From positions 1,246,001 to 1,310,000 of the forward strand of contig NZ_JABWRF020000002.1 of NCBI RefSeq assembly GCF_014268805.2: a DNA stretch of 64,000 nt. The letters run 5' to 3'. The notes under the pieces were generated by a model. It saw nothing but the letters and a program-made list of their open reading frames with translations, did not search any database and had not been told where the DNA came from. The stretch is from Pseudomonas farsensis (GTDB taxonomy: Bacteria > Pseudomonadota > Gammaproteobacteria > Pseudomonadales > Pseudomonadaceae). This document shows, in pieces, positions 1-9,889 of this stretch; positions within the stretch are counted from its first letter, which is position 1, and the number at the start of each line of letters is the position of its first letter. The translations under genes were made by a program, and so were the position numbers.

Positions 1-231
1 GTGATCCGTGGCGGTACCCCGCACTTCGAATACGTAGCGGGCGAGTGCACCAAGGGCCTGGCCCAGGTGTCCATGGAATTCGGCGTTCCGGTCGCCTTCG
101 GCGTTCTGACCGTCGATTCCATCGAACAAGCCATCGAACGTTCCGGCACCAAAGCCGGTAACAAAGGTGCCGAAGCTGCCCTGTCCGCTCTGGAAATGGT
201 CAGCCTGCTGGCGCAGTTGGAGGCCAAGTGA
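1..231 (+). CDS. ribH: 6,7-dimethyl-8-ribityllumazine synthase, C-terminal part (5' end outside window)
   Basis: Lumazine synthase condenses 3,4-dihydroxy-2-butanone 4-phosphate with the ribitylamino-pyrimidine in the penultimate step of riboflavin synthesis. Only the last 76 codons are present. The segment [12 protein letters not shown] followed by the helix ending in [18 protein letters not shown] is the highly conserved C-terminal half of the family. The GTG at base 1 is an internal valine codon, not a start, because the family is about 155 residues long. The stop overlaps the nusB start by 4 bases, the usual ribH-nusB coupling. Identification is firm from sequence; the missing half lies upstream of the window. 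Confidence 0.95.
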   Translation: MIRGGTPHFEYVAGECTKGLAQVSMEFGVPVAFGVLTVDSIEQAIERSGTKAGNKGAEAALSALEMVSLLAQLEAK

Positions 232-728
232 TTAGCGACGAAAGCGATCGTTTCAACCCGCGCGATCCAAAACCTGCGGATGCTGGCAAGCCATCGAAAA
301 GCGCCAAACGCCGCGAAGCGCGCAAGCTCGCTACCCAGGCGCTCTACCAGTGGCACGTTGCCAAGCATTCGTTGAACGAAGTCGAGGCGCAGTTCCGCGT
401 CGATAACGATTTCACCGACGTCGACGGTGCCTACTTCCGCGAAATCCTGCACGGGGTGCCTGCGAAGAAGGACGAAATCGACGAGGCACTCAAGCCTTGT
501 CTGGACACCCCGCTCGAAGAGCTCGACCCGGTCGAACTGTCAGTGCTGCGCCTGTCCACCTGGGAGTTCATGATGCGCGTCGACGTGCCGTTCCGCGTGG
601 TCATTAACGAAGGTGTCGAGCTTGCCAAAGTGTTCGGCGCCACCGACGGTCACAAGTTCGTCAACGGTGTGCTGGACAAGCTGGCCCCGCGCCTGCGTGA
701 AGCTGAAGTCAAGGCGAACAAGCGCTGA
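228..728 (+). CDS. nusB: Transcription antitermination factor NusB
   Basis: NusB binds boxA RNA together with NusE (S10) in the antitermination complex on rRNA operons. The 166-residue product has a basic N-terminal extension (about residues 1-25, KSAKRREAR) and then the all-helical NusB core, including ATQALYQW near residue 37 and [11 protein letters not shown] near the C-terminus. The ATG overlaps the ribH stop (ATGA-type), which fixes the start and argues for translational coupling. thiL follows after 18 bases, so ribH-nusB-thiL reads as one operon, the common order in Pseudomonas. Confidence 0.96.
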   Translation: MISDESDRFNPRDPKPADAGKPSKSAKRREARKLATQALYQWHVAKHSLNEVEAQFRVDNDFTDVDGAYFREILHGVPAKKDEIDEALKPCLDTPLEELDPVELSVLRLSTWEFMMRVDVPFRVVINEGVELAKVFGATDGHKFVNGVLDKLAPRLREAEVKANKR

Positions 729-746
729 TTGCAGCGCTGACACGCC

Positions 747-1703
747 ATGGGTGAGTTCGAGCTGATCAGCCATTACTTCGCCGCCGCGCCTTGTGCGCAG
801 GGTGGCGAAGGCGTGGCGCTTGGTATCGGCGACGACTGCGCCCTGCTGGACCTGCCTGCCGGCGAACAGCTGGCAATCTCCACCGACACGCTCGTGGCCG
901 GTGTGCACTTTCCAGATGCCTGTGACCCCCTGCTGCTCGGCCAGCGTGCGTTGGCCGTGGCGGTCAGCGACCTGGCGGCCATGGGCGCCACGGCAATCGC
1001 TTTCACCCTTGCCCTGACCCTGCCTGACGTCGGCCGCAACTGGCTTGCAGGCTTTGCCGAAGGCCTAGGCCGCATGGCCGGGCGCTGCGCCATCAGCCTG
1101 ATCGGTGGCGACACCACCCGCGGCCCACTCAGTATCACTGTCACGGTGTTTGGCCGTGTGCCAACAGGCCAGGCGTTGCGTCGCAGTGGCGCGCAGCCAG
1201 GTGACCTGCTGTGTGTGGGCGGCGACCTGGGTAACGCTGCCGGGGCTTTGCCGCTGGTGTTGGGCCAGCGCTCGGCGCCGGCCGACGTTGCGCAACCCTT
1301 GCTTGATCACTACTGGGCGCCGCTGCCGCAGTTGCGCCTTGGCGAGCAGTTGCGTGGCCTGGCCAGCGCGGCGCTGGATATCTCCGACGGCCTGCTGGCC
1401 GATTGCGGCCATATCGCCAAGGCCTCAGGCGTGGCGCTGCAGGTTGATCAGGCGCAGGTGCCGGTGTCTGCCGCGCTGCTGGCGCTGCTGGGGCGTGATG
1501 CGGCGCTGCATGCGGCGCTGACCGGTGGCGACGACTACGTGCTGGCGTTTACCGCGCCGCAGGCGGCGCTGGCGTCCCTGGTGCAGCCGTACCACGTTAT
1601 TGGCCGGGTTTTGCCGGGCCAGGGCGTCAGCCTGCGCGATGAGCATGGCCAGGACATCACCCCGCAACAGCGCGGCTATCAGCACTTCGGGCAGACCGTG
1701 TGA
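747..1703 (+). CDS. thiL: Thiamine-monophosphate kinase
   Basis: ThiL phosphorylates thiamine monophosphate to thiamine diphosphate using ATP, the last step of cofactor synthesis. The 318-residue protein begins MGEFELI, the usual family N-terminus. It carries the metal/nucleotide motifs GIGDDCALL (about residues 26-34), STDTLVAGVHF (about 45-55), AVSDLAAMGA (about 71-80) and IGGDTTRG (about 118-125), and a late GGDDY motif. This is the PurM/ThiL fold with all expected acidic residues. In many pseudomonads pgpA follows directly; here a binding-protein gene follows instead after about 108 bases. Confidence 0.95.
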   Translation: MGEFELISHYFAAAPCAQGGEGVALGIGDDCALLDLPAGEQLAISTDTLVAGVHFPDACDPLLLGQRALAVAVSDLAAMGATAIAFTLALTLPDVGRNWLAGFAEGLGRMAGRCAISLIGGDTTRGPLSITVTVFGRVPTGQALRRSGAQPGDLLCVGGDLGNAAGALPLVLGQRSAPADVAQPLLDHYWAPLPQLRLGEQLRGLASAALDISDGLLADCGHIAKASGVALQVDQAQVPVSAALLALLGRDAALHAALTGGDDYVLAFTAPQAALASLVQPYHVIGRVLPGQGVSLRDEHGQDITPQQRGYQHFGQTV

Positions 1704-1811
1704 GCGGGCGCTTGCGTGGCTGCGGCCATGGGGCCATTGTCTTGTGCGGGAAGGGCGGCATGTGGATCAACCTGTGGCTGTGGCCGCACAGATGAAGCAC
1801 GGAGCGTGGTG

Positions 1812-2555
1812 ATGGGGTTCAGGACTGTGTTGCTGGCATTGCTGTTGCTCGTCGCAGGCCCCTGCGCCGTTGCCGGGCAGGCGCCTGCCGAAGTGCGCCT
1901 GGTCAGCGAGGAATGGGTCGACTACACCAATGCCGATGGCACCGGGCTTGCCTGGGACGTGCTGCGCAAGGTGTTCGAGCCGGCCGGGGTCAAGGTACAG
2001 GCGCAAAGCGCGCCGTACAGCCGGGCAATGGGCCTGGTCAAGCGTGAAGAGGCCGATGCCTGGGTGGGGTCTTACAAAGGCGAGGAAAGCGGCGATATCT
2101 ATCCGCGCTGGCATTTCGATATGGACCATATCTATGTGCTGGGCCTGGCCAGCAAGCCGGTGCCGACTGTGGACACCATCGGCAAATACCGCCTGGCCTG
2201 GGTGCGCGGCTACGATTACGGCAGTTATCTGTCCAATGTCGAGGAATTTCGCGAGGTACAGCGCCGTGAAGGGATTCTGCCGATGCTCGAGCATGACCGC
2301 GTCGACTTCTATGTCGATGCCTTCACCGAGGTTCAGTACGTGCTTGGCCGCGCGGCCAACCCCGGGCTTTTTCGCAGCACCCACCTGACTGAGCTGCCGT
2401 TGTACCTGGCGTTCGGCAATACCGCGCGCGGCAAGGCGCTCAGCGACCTGTTCGATCAGCGCATGCAGCAGTTGGTGCGCAGCGGCGAGTTGAAGCCGAT
2501 TTTCGAGCGCTGGAAGCAGCCGTACCCATTCACTGCCAATAGCCAGCCGCTCTGA
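1812..2555 (+). CDS. Periplasmic substrate-binding protein (SBP_bac_3 type)
   Basis: This is a predicted 247-residue periplasmic solute-binding protein of the amino-acid ABC-transporter/chemoreceptor type. I use the ATG at 1812 because it gives a clean Sec signal (basic MGFR, hydrophobic VLLALLLLVAG, AxA-like cleavage near CAVAG). The longer frame starting at 1716 adds 32 residues with no signal-like character. The mature part has the two-lobed layout (LVSEEWVDYTNADG, later ADAWVGSYKGE, VDFYVDAFTEV, GELKPIFERW). No permease or ATPase gene is adjacent, so it may be an orphan sensor or scavenging protein. The ligand cannot be told from sequence. Confidence 0.8.
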   Translation: MGFRTVLLALLLLVAGPCAVAGQAPAEVRLVSEEWVDYTNADGTGLAWDVLRKVFEPAGVKVQAQSAPYSRAMGLVKREEADAWVGSYKGEESGDIYPRWHFDMDHIYVLGLASKPVPTVDTIGKYRLAWVRGYDYGSYLSNVEEFREVQRREGILPMLEHDRVDFYVDAFTEVQYVLGRAANPGLFRSTHLTELPLYLAFGNTARGKALSDLFDQRMQQLVRSGELKPIFERWKQPYPFTANSQPL

Positions 2556-2684
2556 GCTGTAGCAGGGGCGTGCTCCATAAGCATCGAACTTTTCGATCTT
2601 AAGCCCCGGTATTCAGCCTGCGCACCTATGGCGGGCTGCTGATACAATCTGCCGATTGAAAATTCCTACATCCAGGAGCACAAC

Positions 2685-3296
2685 GTGCCCGTCGTCTTTG
2701 TTGCCGCCTCTAAACTCCCGACCCCTTTTGCGACCTTCACCATGCATGGCTTTCTCGACGAAGCCACTGGCCGCGAGCACGTAGTGCTCAGCCTGGGTGA
2801 GATTGCCGACGGTGAGCCGGTGCTGGGGCGCCTGCATTCCGAGTGCCTGACTGGCGACGCACTGTTCAGCCAGCGCTGTGACTGTGGCTCGCAGCTTGAA
2901 GCCGCGCTGCAAGCCATCGCCCGCGAAGGCCGTGGTGTGCTGCTGTACCTGCGCCAGGAAGGGCGAGGCATTGGCCTGTTGAACAAGATCCGCGCCTACG
3001 AGCTGCAAGATGGCGGCGCCGATACCGTCGAAGCCAACGAGCGCCTGGGGTTTGCGGCCGATCAGCGTGACTACGCCATGTGCCTGCCGATGCTCGAGCA
3101 CCTGGGCGTCAGCGCACTGCGTCTGATGACCAACAACCCGCGCAAGGTCAAAGCCCTGACCGACATGAACATCAAGGTGGCCGAGCGTGTGCCGCTGCAC
3201 ACCGGGCACAACCCGCACAACCGCCTGTACCTGGCGACCAAGGCCGACAAGCTCGGCCATATGATGGGCAACAAGCACCAGGGCGAGCAGGCGTGA
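2685..3296 (+). CDS. ribA: GTP cyclohydrolase II
   Basis: RibA opens the imidazole ring of GTP, releasing formate and pyrophosphate, to start riboflavin synthesis. The 203-residue product has the three zinc cysteines C54, C65 and C67 ([16 protein letters not shown]), the catalytic [10 protein letters not shown] segment and the conserved C-terminal [19 protein letters not shown] region. The start is GTG at 2685, set by AGGAG at 2674-2678 with ideal spacing. A TACAAT hexamer at 2643-2648 could be its -10 box, though no good -35 is visible. The stop overlaps the start of the next gene. Confidence 0.96.
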   Translation: MPVVFVAASKLPTPFATFTMHGFLDEATGREHVVLSLGEIADGEPVLGRLHSECLTGDALFSQRCDCGSQLEAALQAIAREGRGVLLYLRQEGRGIGLLNKIRAYELQDGGADTVEANERLGFAADQRDYAMCLPMLEHLGVSALRLMTNNPRKVKALTDMNIKVAERVPLHTGHNPHNRLYLATKADKLGHMMGNKHQGEQA

Positions 3297-3709
3297 CACG
3301 CGGGCAGGTCAAGCGCCGCCTGGCACTCGCCTGGTGGCAGTACCTGGCCGTGGGGCTGGTGCCGTTGCCGGTGATGGCCTGGGCCTTTGGTGGCGCCGTG
3401 CAAATGGGCGTGTTGGCCATGCCGCTGTTCATCGCGGGCGCTGCAACCATGTTCCTCAGCTTGCCGCGTTTCGGTGCCTACAAGCGGGCGTTGATCGCTA
3501 CAGACAAAGCGCTGGGCAGCCCGGATGAGCCTGCCGCCTGGATCACCCTGGCGCAGGTTCGGCGCATGGCCATGTTGTTTGCCTGTTTCCCGGCCTGGGT
3601 GGCCGCATTGTCGGTGCTGGTGGGGCTGGAGGCGGTGCCACAGATACTGCTGGCGCTGTCGACCATGGTGTTGCTGTACCTCTACCGCATCCCGCGCCAG
3701 CTAGGCTGA
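3293..3709 (+). CDS. Small inner-membrane protein, unknown function
   Basis: This predicted 138-residue protein starts at a GTG (3293) that overlaps the ribA stop (GTGA arrangement), implying coupled translation with ribA. After a basic N-terminus (TRGQVKRR) there are about four hydrophobic segments: near residues 13-29, 33-52, 87-108 and 112-128. A longer frame begins upstream inside ribA, but that extension is out-of-frame ribA sequence and is not believed. No known domain is recognised. The coupling to ribA suggests co-expression, not necessarily a shared function. Confidence 0.75.
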   Translation: MTRGQVKRRLALAWWQYLAVGLVPLPVMAWAFGGAVQMGVLAMPLFIAGAATMFLSLPRFGAYKRALIATDKALGSPDEPAAWITLAQVRRMAMLFACFPAWVAALSVLVGLEAVPQILLALSTMVLLYLYRIPRQLG

Positions 3710-3738
3710 CCCGCGCCATCCGGCATGCCGCGATCCCC

Positions 3739-3854
3739 TGTAGGAGCGGCCTTGTGTCGCGAAAGGGGTGCGTAGCACCCCCAGGATTTGTGCACCACGC
3801 CGATATCGCCGGGGCTGCTGCGCAGCCCTTTCGCGACACAAGGCCGCTCCTACA
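3739..3854. repeat. REP pair (TGTAGGAGCGG family), inverted
   Basis: Two inverted copies of a roughly 35-bp repetitive extragenic palindrome: the left arm starts TGTAGGAGCGGCC...TCGCGAAAGG and the right arm is its complement ending GCCGCTCCTACA. It lies between the convergent membrane-protein gene and dxs. It can fold into a long hairpin that would stop or stabilise transcripts from both sides. This is the repeat family typical of the P. putida group. Confidence 0.9.
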
Positions 3855-3872
3855 CAGCTCACAGCGACTGGC

Positions 3873-5768
3873 TTACAGGCCGAGCTTTGCCAGCCGCGCC
3901 CTGACCGAGGCTTCAATCCCCGCCACGTCCAGCCCACACTCCGCCAGCATTTGCGCAGGCTTGGCGTGCTCGACGTACAGGTCTGGCAGCCCCAGGTGCA
4001 ACAGCGGCTTGACCACTGCCTCGCGGGCCAGGCACTCACCCACTGCCGCGCCTGCGCCGCCCATGATGGCGTTCTCTTCAAGGGTCACCAGCAGTTCATG
4101 GCTGGCGGCCATTTCCAGTACCAGTGCTTCGTCCAGCGGCTTGACGAACCGCATGTCGACCACAGTGGCGTCAAGGGCTTCAGCAACTTGCAGGGCTTCA
4201 GCCAACTGCACGCCGAACACCAGCATGGCAACCTTGCTGCCCTTGCGGCGCACGACGCCTTTGCCGATTTCCAGCGGATCGAGGTCGCCGCTGATCGGTG
4301 CATTCGGGCCGGTGCCGCGCGGGTAACGGACTGCCGCCGGGCCTTTGTAGTGGTGGCCGGTGCTGAGCATCTTGCGCAGTTCGTTCTCGTCACTTGGCGT
4401 CATCACCAGCATGCCGGGGATGCAGCGCAGGTACGACAGGTCGTAGGCGCCCGCGTGAGTCGGGCCGTCTTCGCCGACCAGGCCTGCACGGTCGATGGCA
4501 AACAGCACATCGAGGTCTTGCACGGCGACATCGTGGATCAACTGGTCGTAGGCACGTTGCAGGAAGGTCGAGTAGATCGCCACCACCGGCTTGGCACCTT
4601 CGCAGGCCATACCGGCGGCCAAGGTGACGGCGTGCTGCTCGGCAATCGCCACATCGAAGTAACGCTCTGGGTAGCGCTCGCTGAACTCGACCAGGTCCGA
4701 GCCTTCTTTCATCGCCGGGGTGATGCCCACCAGGCGGTTGTCGGCGGCGGCCATGTCGCACAGCCACTGGCCGAACACGGCGGAATACTTAGGCCCGCTG
4801 GGCTGCTTCGGCGCCACGGGCTGGTCGACCGGTTCCAGCTTGGTGATGGCATGGTAGCCAATCGGGTCGACTTCGGCGGGGGCGAAGCCTTTGCCTTTTT
4901 TGGTGACCACATGCAGGAACTGCGGGCCCTTGAGGTCGCGCATGTTGCGCAAGGTCGCCACCAGCGTGGGCAGGTCGTGGCCATCGATCGGGCCGATGTA
5001 GTTCCAGCCCAGCTCTTCGAACAGGGTGCCGGGCACCAGCATACCCTTGGCGTATTCTTCGGTGCGGCGGGCGATTTCCCAGGCGCCTGGCAGGCGCGAC
5101 AGCACTTTTTTGCTGCCTTCGCGCATGCTCGCGTAAGTGCGGCTGGAGAGAATCTTGGCCAGGTAGTTGGACAGCCCGCCGACGTTGCGCGAAATCGACA
5201 TGTCGTTGTCGTTGAGAATGACCAGCATGTCGGCATTCACTTCCTGCGCATGGTTCAGCGCTTCGAAAGCCATGCCGGCGGTCAGTGCGCCATCACCGAT
5301 CACGGCAATCGACTTGCGCGCCTCGTTTTGCAGGCGGGCGGCGATGGCCATGCCCAGTGCTGCGCTGATCGAGGTGCTGGAGTGGCCGACGCCGAAGGTG
5401 TCGTACTCGCTTTCGCTGCGCCGCGGGAAGGCGGCGATGCCGTCCTTCTGGCGCAGGCTGAGCATGCGGTTGCGGCGCCCGGTGAGGATCTTGTGCGGGT
5501 AGGCCTGGTGGCCCACATCCCACACCAGCCGGTCATCGGGGGTGTCGAACACGTAATGCAGGGCGATCGTCAGCTCGATGACGCCAAGGCCGGCACCAAA
5601 GTGCCCACCGGTCTGGCCGACGGTGTAGAGCAATTCCTGGCGCAGCTCGTCGGCCAGCGGCTCAAGGTCGGCTTCGGCCAGGCGGCGCAGGCCGGCTGGC
5701 GTATCGGCGCGGTCGAGCAACGGCGTGACCGGGCGTTCGCGGGGGATCTCTTGAAACGTCGTGGGCAT
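3873..5768 (-). CDS. dxs: 1-deoxy-D-xylulose-5-phosphate synthase
   Basis: Dxs condenses pyruvate and glyceraldehyde 3-phosphate, a thiamine-diphosphate reaction that starts the MEP isoprenoid pathway and also feeds thiamine and pyridoxal synthesis. The 631-residue protein shows [15 protein letters not shown], the ThDP/Mg motif [30 protein letters not shown], the transketolase-type [11 protein letters not shown] and GEDGPTHAG. It is full length for the family. It lies downstream of ispA and xseB on the same strand, separated from ispA by a REP pair, so expression may be partly uncoupled. Confidence 0.97.
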   Translation of the reverse strand: MPTTFQEIPRERPVTPLLDRADTPAGLRRLAEADLEPLADELRQELLYTVGQTGGHFGAGLGVIELTIALHYVFDTPDDRLVWDVGHQAYPHKILTGRRNRMLSLRQKDGIAAFPRRSESEYDTFGVGHSSTSISAALGMAIAARLQNEARKSIAVIGDGALTAGMAFEALNHAQEVNADMLVILNDNDMSISRNVGGLSNYLAKILSSRTYASMREGSKKVLSRLPGAWEIARRTEEYAKGMLVPGTLFEELGWNYIGPIDGHDLPTLVATLRNMRDLKGPQFLHVVTKKGKGFAPAEVDPIGYHAITKLEPVDQPVAPKQPSGPKYSAVFGQWLCDMAAADNRLVGITPAMKEGSDLVEFSERYPERYFDVAIAEQHAVTLAAGMACEGAKPVVAIYSTFLQRAYDQLIHDVAVQDLDVLFAIDRAGLVGEDGPTHAGAYDLSYLRCIPGMLVMTPSDENELRKMLSTGHHYKGPAAVRYPRGTGPNAPISGDLDPLEIGKGVVRRKGSKVAMLVFGVQLAEALQVAEALDATVVDMRFVKPLDEALVLEMAASHELLVTLEENAIMGGAGAAVGECLAREAVVKPLLHLGLPDLYVEHAKPAQMLAECGLDVAGIEASVRARLAKLGL

Positions 5769-5830
5769 CAGGCGAGTCGTTATAGGTTTGAAGACGCGGC
5801 AGTTTAACCCATTGGAGGAAAAGCTGCCCC

Positions 5831-5947
5831 TGTAGGAGCGGCCTCGTGTCGCGAAAGGGCTGCGAAGCGGCCCCAGGTTTTTAGCTTCGCAGCATAATTC
5901 GCCAGGGCTGCTTTGCAGCCCTTTCGCGTTACAAGGCCGCTGCTACA
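5831..5947. repeat. REP pair between ispA and dxs
   Basis: A second inverted pair of the TGTAGGAGCGG repeat. The left arm TGTAGGAGCGGCCTCGTGTCGCG starts at 5831 and the right arm ends GGCCGCTGCTACA at 5947, with one mismatch (TGCT for TCCT). It sits inside the xseB-ispA-dxs run, so it may modulate the relative mRNA levels of ispA and dxs. Confidence 0.88.
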
Positions 5948-5962
5948 GAACGTGAGGAAGTG

Positions 5963-6850
5963 TCAGTGGCGGCGTTCGACGATATAGCGCGCCAGTGCCC
6001 GCAGGGGTTCGGCGTTTTCACCGAAGCCTTGCAGCGCAGCCAGGGCCTGGTCGCGCAGCTCCAGGGCATAGGCCTTGGCGGCATCCAGACCAAGCAGCGC
6101 CGGGTAGGTCGGTTTGTCGCGGGCGATATCGGCGCCTTGGCGCTTGCCCAGGGTTGCCGTGTCACTTTCTACATCGAGAATGTCGTCCTGCACCTGGAAC
6201 GCCAGGCCAATGGCTTGCGCGTAGGTTTGCAGGGCGTCGAGCTGCGCCGCCTGGGCATTGCCGCTGGCCAGGGCGCCGAGGCGCACGCTGGCTTCGATCA
6301 GCGCACCCGTCTTGTGCCGGTGCATGTACTCCAGCGCCTGCTGGTCGAGCTTCACGCCCACCGAGCCGAGGTCGATGGCCTGGCCACCCACCATGCCGCC
6401 GGGGCCAGCCGCCTTGGCCAGCGCCTGGACCATGGCCAGGCGCAGGGTGTCCGCTTGCGGGCTTAGCTGCGGGTCGAGCAGGGCGCTGAACGCCAGGCTC
6501 TGCAGCCCGTCGCCAGCAAGAATCGCACAGGCCTCGTCAAACGCCTTGTGGGTGGTCGGCTGGCCGCGACGCAGGTCGTCGTCGTCCATGGCCGGCAGGT
6601 CGTCGTGTACCAGCGAATAGGCGTGGATCAGCTCTACGGCGCAGGCCGCGCCATTGGCGTGCTCGGCTGGGGCGCCGAGGGCCTGGCAGGCAGCGTAGGC
6701 CAGCAGCGGGCGCACCCGCTTGCCGCCGTTCATCACGCTGTAGCGCATGGCGGCATACAGCCGCTCCAGCTCTTTGGACGGGGCCTTGAACAACGGCTCA
6801 AGGGCCGCGTCCACCCGCGCCTGGGCGCTTTGCTGGTAGGCGCTGATCAT
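5963..6850 (-). CDS. ispA: Farnesyl diphosphate synthase (short-chain trans-prenyltransferase)
   Basis: IspA makes geranyl then farnesyl diphosphate from IPP and DMAPP. The 295-residue protein has the first aspartate-rich motif in [15 protein letters not shown] and the second in QVQDDILD, plus GGKRVRPLL near the start for IPP binding and KTGALI. Length and motif spacing match bacterial FPP synthases. The ATG overlaps the end of xseB by 4 bases, the familiar xseB-ispA coupling. Confidence 0.96.
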   Translation of the reverse strand: MISAYQQSAQARVDAALEPLFKAPSKELERLYAAMRYSVMNGGKRVRPLLAYAACQALGAPAEHANGAACAVELIHAYSLVHDDLPAMDDDDLRRGQPTTHKAFDEACAILAGDGLQSLAFSALLDPQLSPQADTLRLAMVQALAKAAGPGGMVGGQAIDLGSVGVKLDQQALEYMHRHKTGALIEASVRLGALASGNAQAAQLDALQTYAQAIGLAFQVQDDILDVESDTATLGKRQGADIARDKPTYPALLGLDAAKAYALELRDQALAALQGFGENAEPLRALARYIVERRH

Positions 6851-7089
6851 GCCTCGGGCTCCGCATCGAACGGCTGCGCCGCCAGCTCGCCATCGCGCTC
6901 CAGCAGAATCTGCACCTTCTGTTCGGCTTGAGCCAGGGCGCCCTGGCAGTCACGGGTCAGGGCGATGCCCTGCTCGAAAGCGGCCAGCGAGTCTTCCAGC
7001 GACAGTTCGCCGTTCTCCAGGCGCTCGACCAGAGCTTGCAGGTCAGCGAGGGATTTTTCGAAATCGATGGAGGTTTTTTTGCGGGCCAT
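6847..7089 (-). CDS. xseB: Exodeoxyribonuclease VII small subunit
   Basis: XseB is the small regulatory subunit of exonuclease VII. The product is 80 residues long and contains the diagnostic [23 protein letters not shown] helix-turn region (quoted in part; the key core is LVxxLExGxLSLE) and [12 protein letters not shown]. Small size and position immediately ahead of ispA are as expected. The 236 bases upstream, up to the divergent acyltransferase gene at 7326, hold no gene. Confidence 0.95.
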   Translation of the reverse strand: MARKKTSIDFEKSLADLQALVERLENGELSLEDSLAAFEQGIALTRDCQGALAQAEQKVQILLERDGELAAQPFDAEPEA

Positions 7090-7325
7090 GGCGACTGTCT
7101 CGGTGGCGTTCAGAACGGCGCGACACTAGCAGAGCGGGGCAGGGGGAGCAAATCAGCCGGGCTTTTGTAGCATTCTGTTGCATTTATAGGCGCATGCCTG
7201 GCTTGCAAATCGTTGTGCGATCCGATTGTGGGGCTTCTGGCCCTCTGCCATAATCCGCGCGCCCAAGCCCGCGGCCCCATGCCGCAGGGCTACCCCCTCC
7301 TCGATGTCACGTAACGGACTACGTT

Positions 7326-8729
7326 GTGAGCTTCCTTTCGATCGAATTCGGCCTCTGCTTCACGGTGTTCTTCCTTGTCTACTGGAGCCTGTGCTGGAGC
7401 ACGCGGTTGCAGAACCTGCTGTTGCTGGCTGCCAGCTATGGCCTGGTGGCAAGTTTCAGCCTGCAATCGCTGTACATCCTGCTTGGCTACAGTGCGCTGG
7501 TGTACCTGCTCGGGCTGCTGGCCTGGCGTTATCCCGGGCGCTGGTTCTGCAACGCGTTGATGCTGACGCTGGTGCTGGGCTGCTTCTACCTGTTCAAGTA
7601 CCAGACCTTCTTCGTCGAAGGGGCGCAAAACGCCTTGGCATCGGCCGGTTTTGTGGTGTCGCTGCCGCTGTTGGAAGTGCTGGTGCCGATTGGCCTGTCG
7701 TTCTATGCCTTCCATTCGGTGAGCTACCTGGTGTCGATCAGCCGCCGCGAACTGACGCCGGTCGGGCCGTTCGACCTGGCGCTGTACCTGGCGTTCTTCC
7801 CAAGCCTGGTGGCCGGGCCGGTCAATCGGGCGCTGCACATGCTGCCGCAGATTCGCCCCCAAGGGCTGCGCCAGGTGCTGGAGCCGCAGCGGGCCATGGG
7901 CTTGATCGCCCTGGCCGTGGTCAAGCTGTTCTTCCTCAGTGCCTGGCTGGGCAGCGAATGGGTCGACCCGGTATTCGATACGCCCGGCGGCTACACCCCG
8001 GAGCAGGTGCTGCTGAGCGTCTACGGCTACAGCTTCCTGATCTACTTCAACTTCAGTGGCTACACCAACCTGGTCACCGGGATTGCCCTGTTGCTGGGCT
8101 TTCGTCTGCCCGAAAACTTCAACGCCCCGTATGCCGCGCACAACCTCAAGGAATTCTGGGGGCGCTGGCATATCAGCCTGTCGCGGTTCATCCGTGACTA
8201 CGTCTATATCCCGCTGGGCGGCAACCGCCAGGGCGTGTGGCGCGGCAACCTGAACATGCTGCTGGCGATGTTGGTGTCCGGCCTTTGGCATGGCGCCAGC
8301 CTGAACTTCATCATCTGGGGCGGCCTGCATGGCATAGGCCTTGCGCTGTCCAAGCTGTTCAGCCAGTGGGTGCCAGGCTTTGCCCGCATGCCCGGCGCTG
8401 GCCTGCTGGCGCGGCTGATGACGTTCCACTATGTCGCCTTTGCGTGGATCTTCTTCCGTAGCAGCACCCTGGATGGTGCCGTGGAAATGCTCGGTGATAT
8501 CGCCCAACTGAGCCTGGCCGGCCTCAACAGCCCGACCGGTTTGATGCTGCTGGGCTGCGTGTTGTTCGTCGCCACTTACCCGCAATGGCTGGTGCTGCTG
8601 CGTGCAGGGTTCGCTGCCACCCAGCGGCTGCCGTGGCAGGTGTATCCGATCCCGCTCGGGGTGGGGGTGTCGTTGGTGATCTTTGCGTCGCAATCGGGTG
8701 TGCCGGGGTTCATCTATGCAAGCTTCTGA
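7326..8729 (+). CDS. MBOAT-family O-acyltransferase (AlgI/DltB-like)
   Basis: A 467-residue polytopic membrane protein of the membrane-bound O-acyltransferase family, which carries acyl groups across the inner membrane to cell-surface glycans. Evidence: many hydrophobic segments from the N-terminus (FGLCFTVFFLVYWSL), the hallmark HNLKEFWGRWHISLSRF, RDYVYIPLGGNRQG, and the catalytic histidine region SGLWHGASLNFIIWGGLHG. The start is GTG at 7326 with no strong Shine-Dalgarno; it gives the standard family N-terminus. The gene overlaps the following SGNH-like gene by 14 bases. No polysaccharide polymerase is adjacent, so the acceptor is unknown. Confidence 0.9.
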   Translation: MSFLSIEFGLCFTVFFLVYWSLCWSTRLQNLLLLAASYGLVASFSLQSLYILLGYSALVYLLGLLAWRYPGRWFCNALMLTLVLGCFYLFKYQTFFVEGAQNALASAGFVVSLPLLEVLVPIGLSFYAFHSVSYLVSISRRELTPVGPFDLALYLAFFPSLVAGPVNRALHMLPQIRPQGLRQVLEPQRAMGLIALAVVKLFFLSAWLGSEWVDPVFDTPGGYTPEQVLLSVYGYSFLIYFNFSGYTNLVTGIALLLGFRLPENFNAPYAAHNLKEFWGRWHISLSRFIRDYVYIPLGGNRQGVWRGNLNMLLAMLVSGLWHGASLNFIIWGGLHGIGLALSKLFSQWVPGFARMPGAGLLARLMTFHYVAFAWIFFRSSTLDGAVEMLGDIAQLSLAGLNSPTGLMLLGCVLFVATYPQWLVLLRAGFAATQRLPWQVYPIPLGVGVSLVIFASQSGVPGFIYASF

Positions 8730-9888
8730 GAGCAAACAGTTGTTGCAGGTGCAACTGGGCGCGCTGCGCGCGCTGTATGCCATCGTGGTCACTACCTTGC
8801 TGCTGTTCTGGCTGAACCAGGACTCGATCAAGCTCTACTGCCAGCAGAAATACCACCAAGGCTGCGAAATCCCGCTGCTCGGGCAGTTGCCCGCCTGGCG
8901 CTATGGTGCGCAGTTGACCCTGGCGCTGGAAGAAGGCCGCGACAGCTTCCTGCAGCGCCTCGAAGTTGCGCCGCAGTTGGCCACGGCACCTGTGCCACAG
9001 GTGTTGCCTGAGCCTGAGCCGGTGGTGTCGATCAACCTGGAAACCCCGGCCGCGCTGGCCCAGCCTGTGCCGGTGCATGCCGAGCCTGCGCCGCAGCACG
9101 AGCCGGTGCAGGCGGCGCAACCTGCGCACGTGCCGGCGCCTGTTCCTGCTCCGGCGCCACAGCCGGCAGCCGTGCAGCCGCAGGTCGCCGCCCAGCCGTC
9201 GCATCCTGTGCCGCTGCAGCCGGGTACGGTTGCTGCACTGGCCGCCGGTGACGATGTGTTCCTGGTCGGCGATTCGCTGATGCAAGGGGTCGCGCCGCAC
9301 CTGGCCAACAGCCTGCGCAAGCGCCATCAGATCCGCACCATCAACCTCAGCAAGCAGAGCACCGGCCTTGCCTACCCGGGGTTCTTCAACTGGCCGAAGA
9401 CGGTAGCCGAAACCCTGGACCATGAGCCCAACATCCGCCTGATGGTGGTGTTCCTCGGCCCTAACGACCCTTGGGACATGCCCCAGGGCAAGGGCAAGCC
9501 GTTCCTGCGCTTCAAGTCGCCGGACTGGGAGGTGGCCTACCGCGCGCGCATCGACTCGATTCTGGATCAGGCCCGGGCGCACAACGTACAGGTGATCTGG
9601 GTCGGCCCACCGAACATGGAGAAAGCGCGGCTGTCTACGGCAATGGATTATCTGAGCGGGCTGTACCAGCAACAGACCGCGCTGTATGGCCAACACTACG
9701 TCTCGGCCAACCCCATCCTCGGCTATGCCGACCAAGGCTTCTCGTATACGGTGCAGACGCCGGAGGGCAAGCGGGTCAAGGTTCGGGTCGACGACGGCAT
9801 TCATTTCACCATTACAGGCCAGAAGATGATCGCCGAACAGGTTATGTCGCTGATCAGTTTTCCGGGCCTGACCGTTACAGGACATTAA
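8716..9888 (+). CDS. SGNH-fold (DUF459-like) membrane-anchored protein, probable acetyl-transfer partner
   Basis: A 390-residue protein. The ATG at 8716 lies inside the 3' end of the MBOAT gene, implying coupled translation. It has one N-terminal membrane anchor (about residues 18-36, ALYAIVVTTLLLFWL), a Pro/Gln/Ala-rich linker (about residues 95-170), then an SGNH-like hydrolase domain. That domain opens with VGDSLMQGV (nucleophile serine), continues with VVFLGPNDPWDM and VIWVGPPN, and closes with DDGIHFT (candidate catalytic Asp/His). By family logic (AlgX/AlgJ, PatB types) this periplasmic domain would take acetyl from the MBOAT partner and transfer it to, or remove it from, a glycan. The substrate is unknown. 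Confidence 0.82.
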   Translation: MQASESKQLLQVQLGALRALYAIVVTTLLLFWLNQDSIKLYCQQKYHQGCEIPLLGQLPAWRYGAQLTLALEEGRDSFLQRLEVAPQLATAPVPQVLPEPEPVVSINLETPAALAQPVPVHAEPAPQHEPVQAAQPAHVPAPVPAPAPQPAAVQPQVAAQPSHPVPLQPGTVAALAAGDDVFLVGDSLMQGVAPHLANSLRKRHQIRTINLSKQSTGLAYPGFFNWPKTVAETLDHEPNIRLMVVFLGPNDPWDMPQGKGKPFLRFKSPDWEVAYRARIDSILDQARAHNVQVIWVGPPNMEKARLSTAMDYLSGLYQQQTALYGQHYVSANPILGYADQGFSYTVQTPEGKRVKVRVDDGIHFTITGQKMIAEQVMSLISFPGLTVTGH

Positions 9889-9889
9889 G

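Noticed and set aside
3768..5807. 679-codon open frame antisense to dxs
   Set aside because: High-GC third-position shadow of dxs; no domain, and the opposite strand encodes a complete Dxs.
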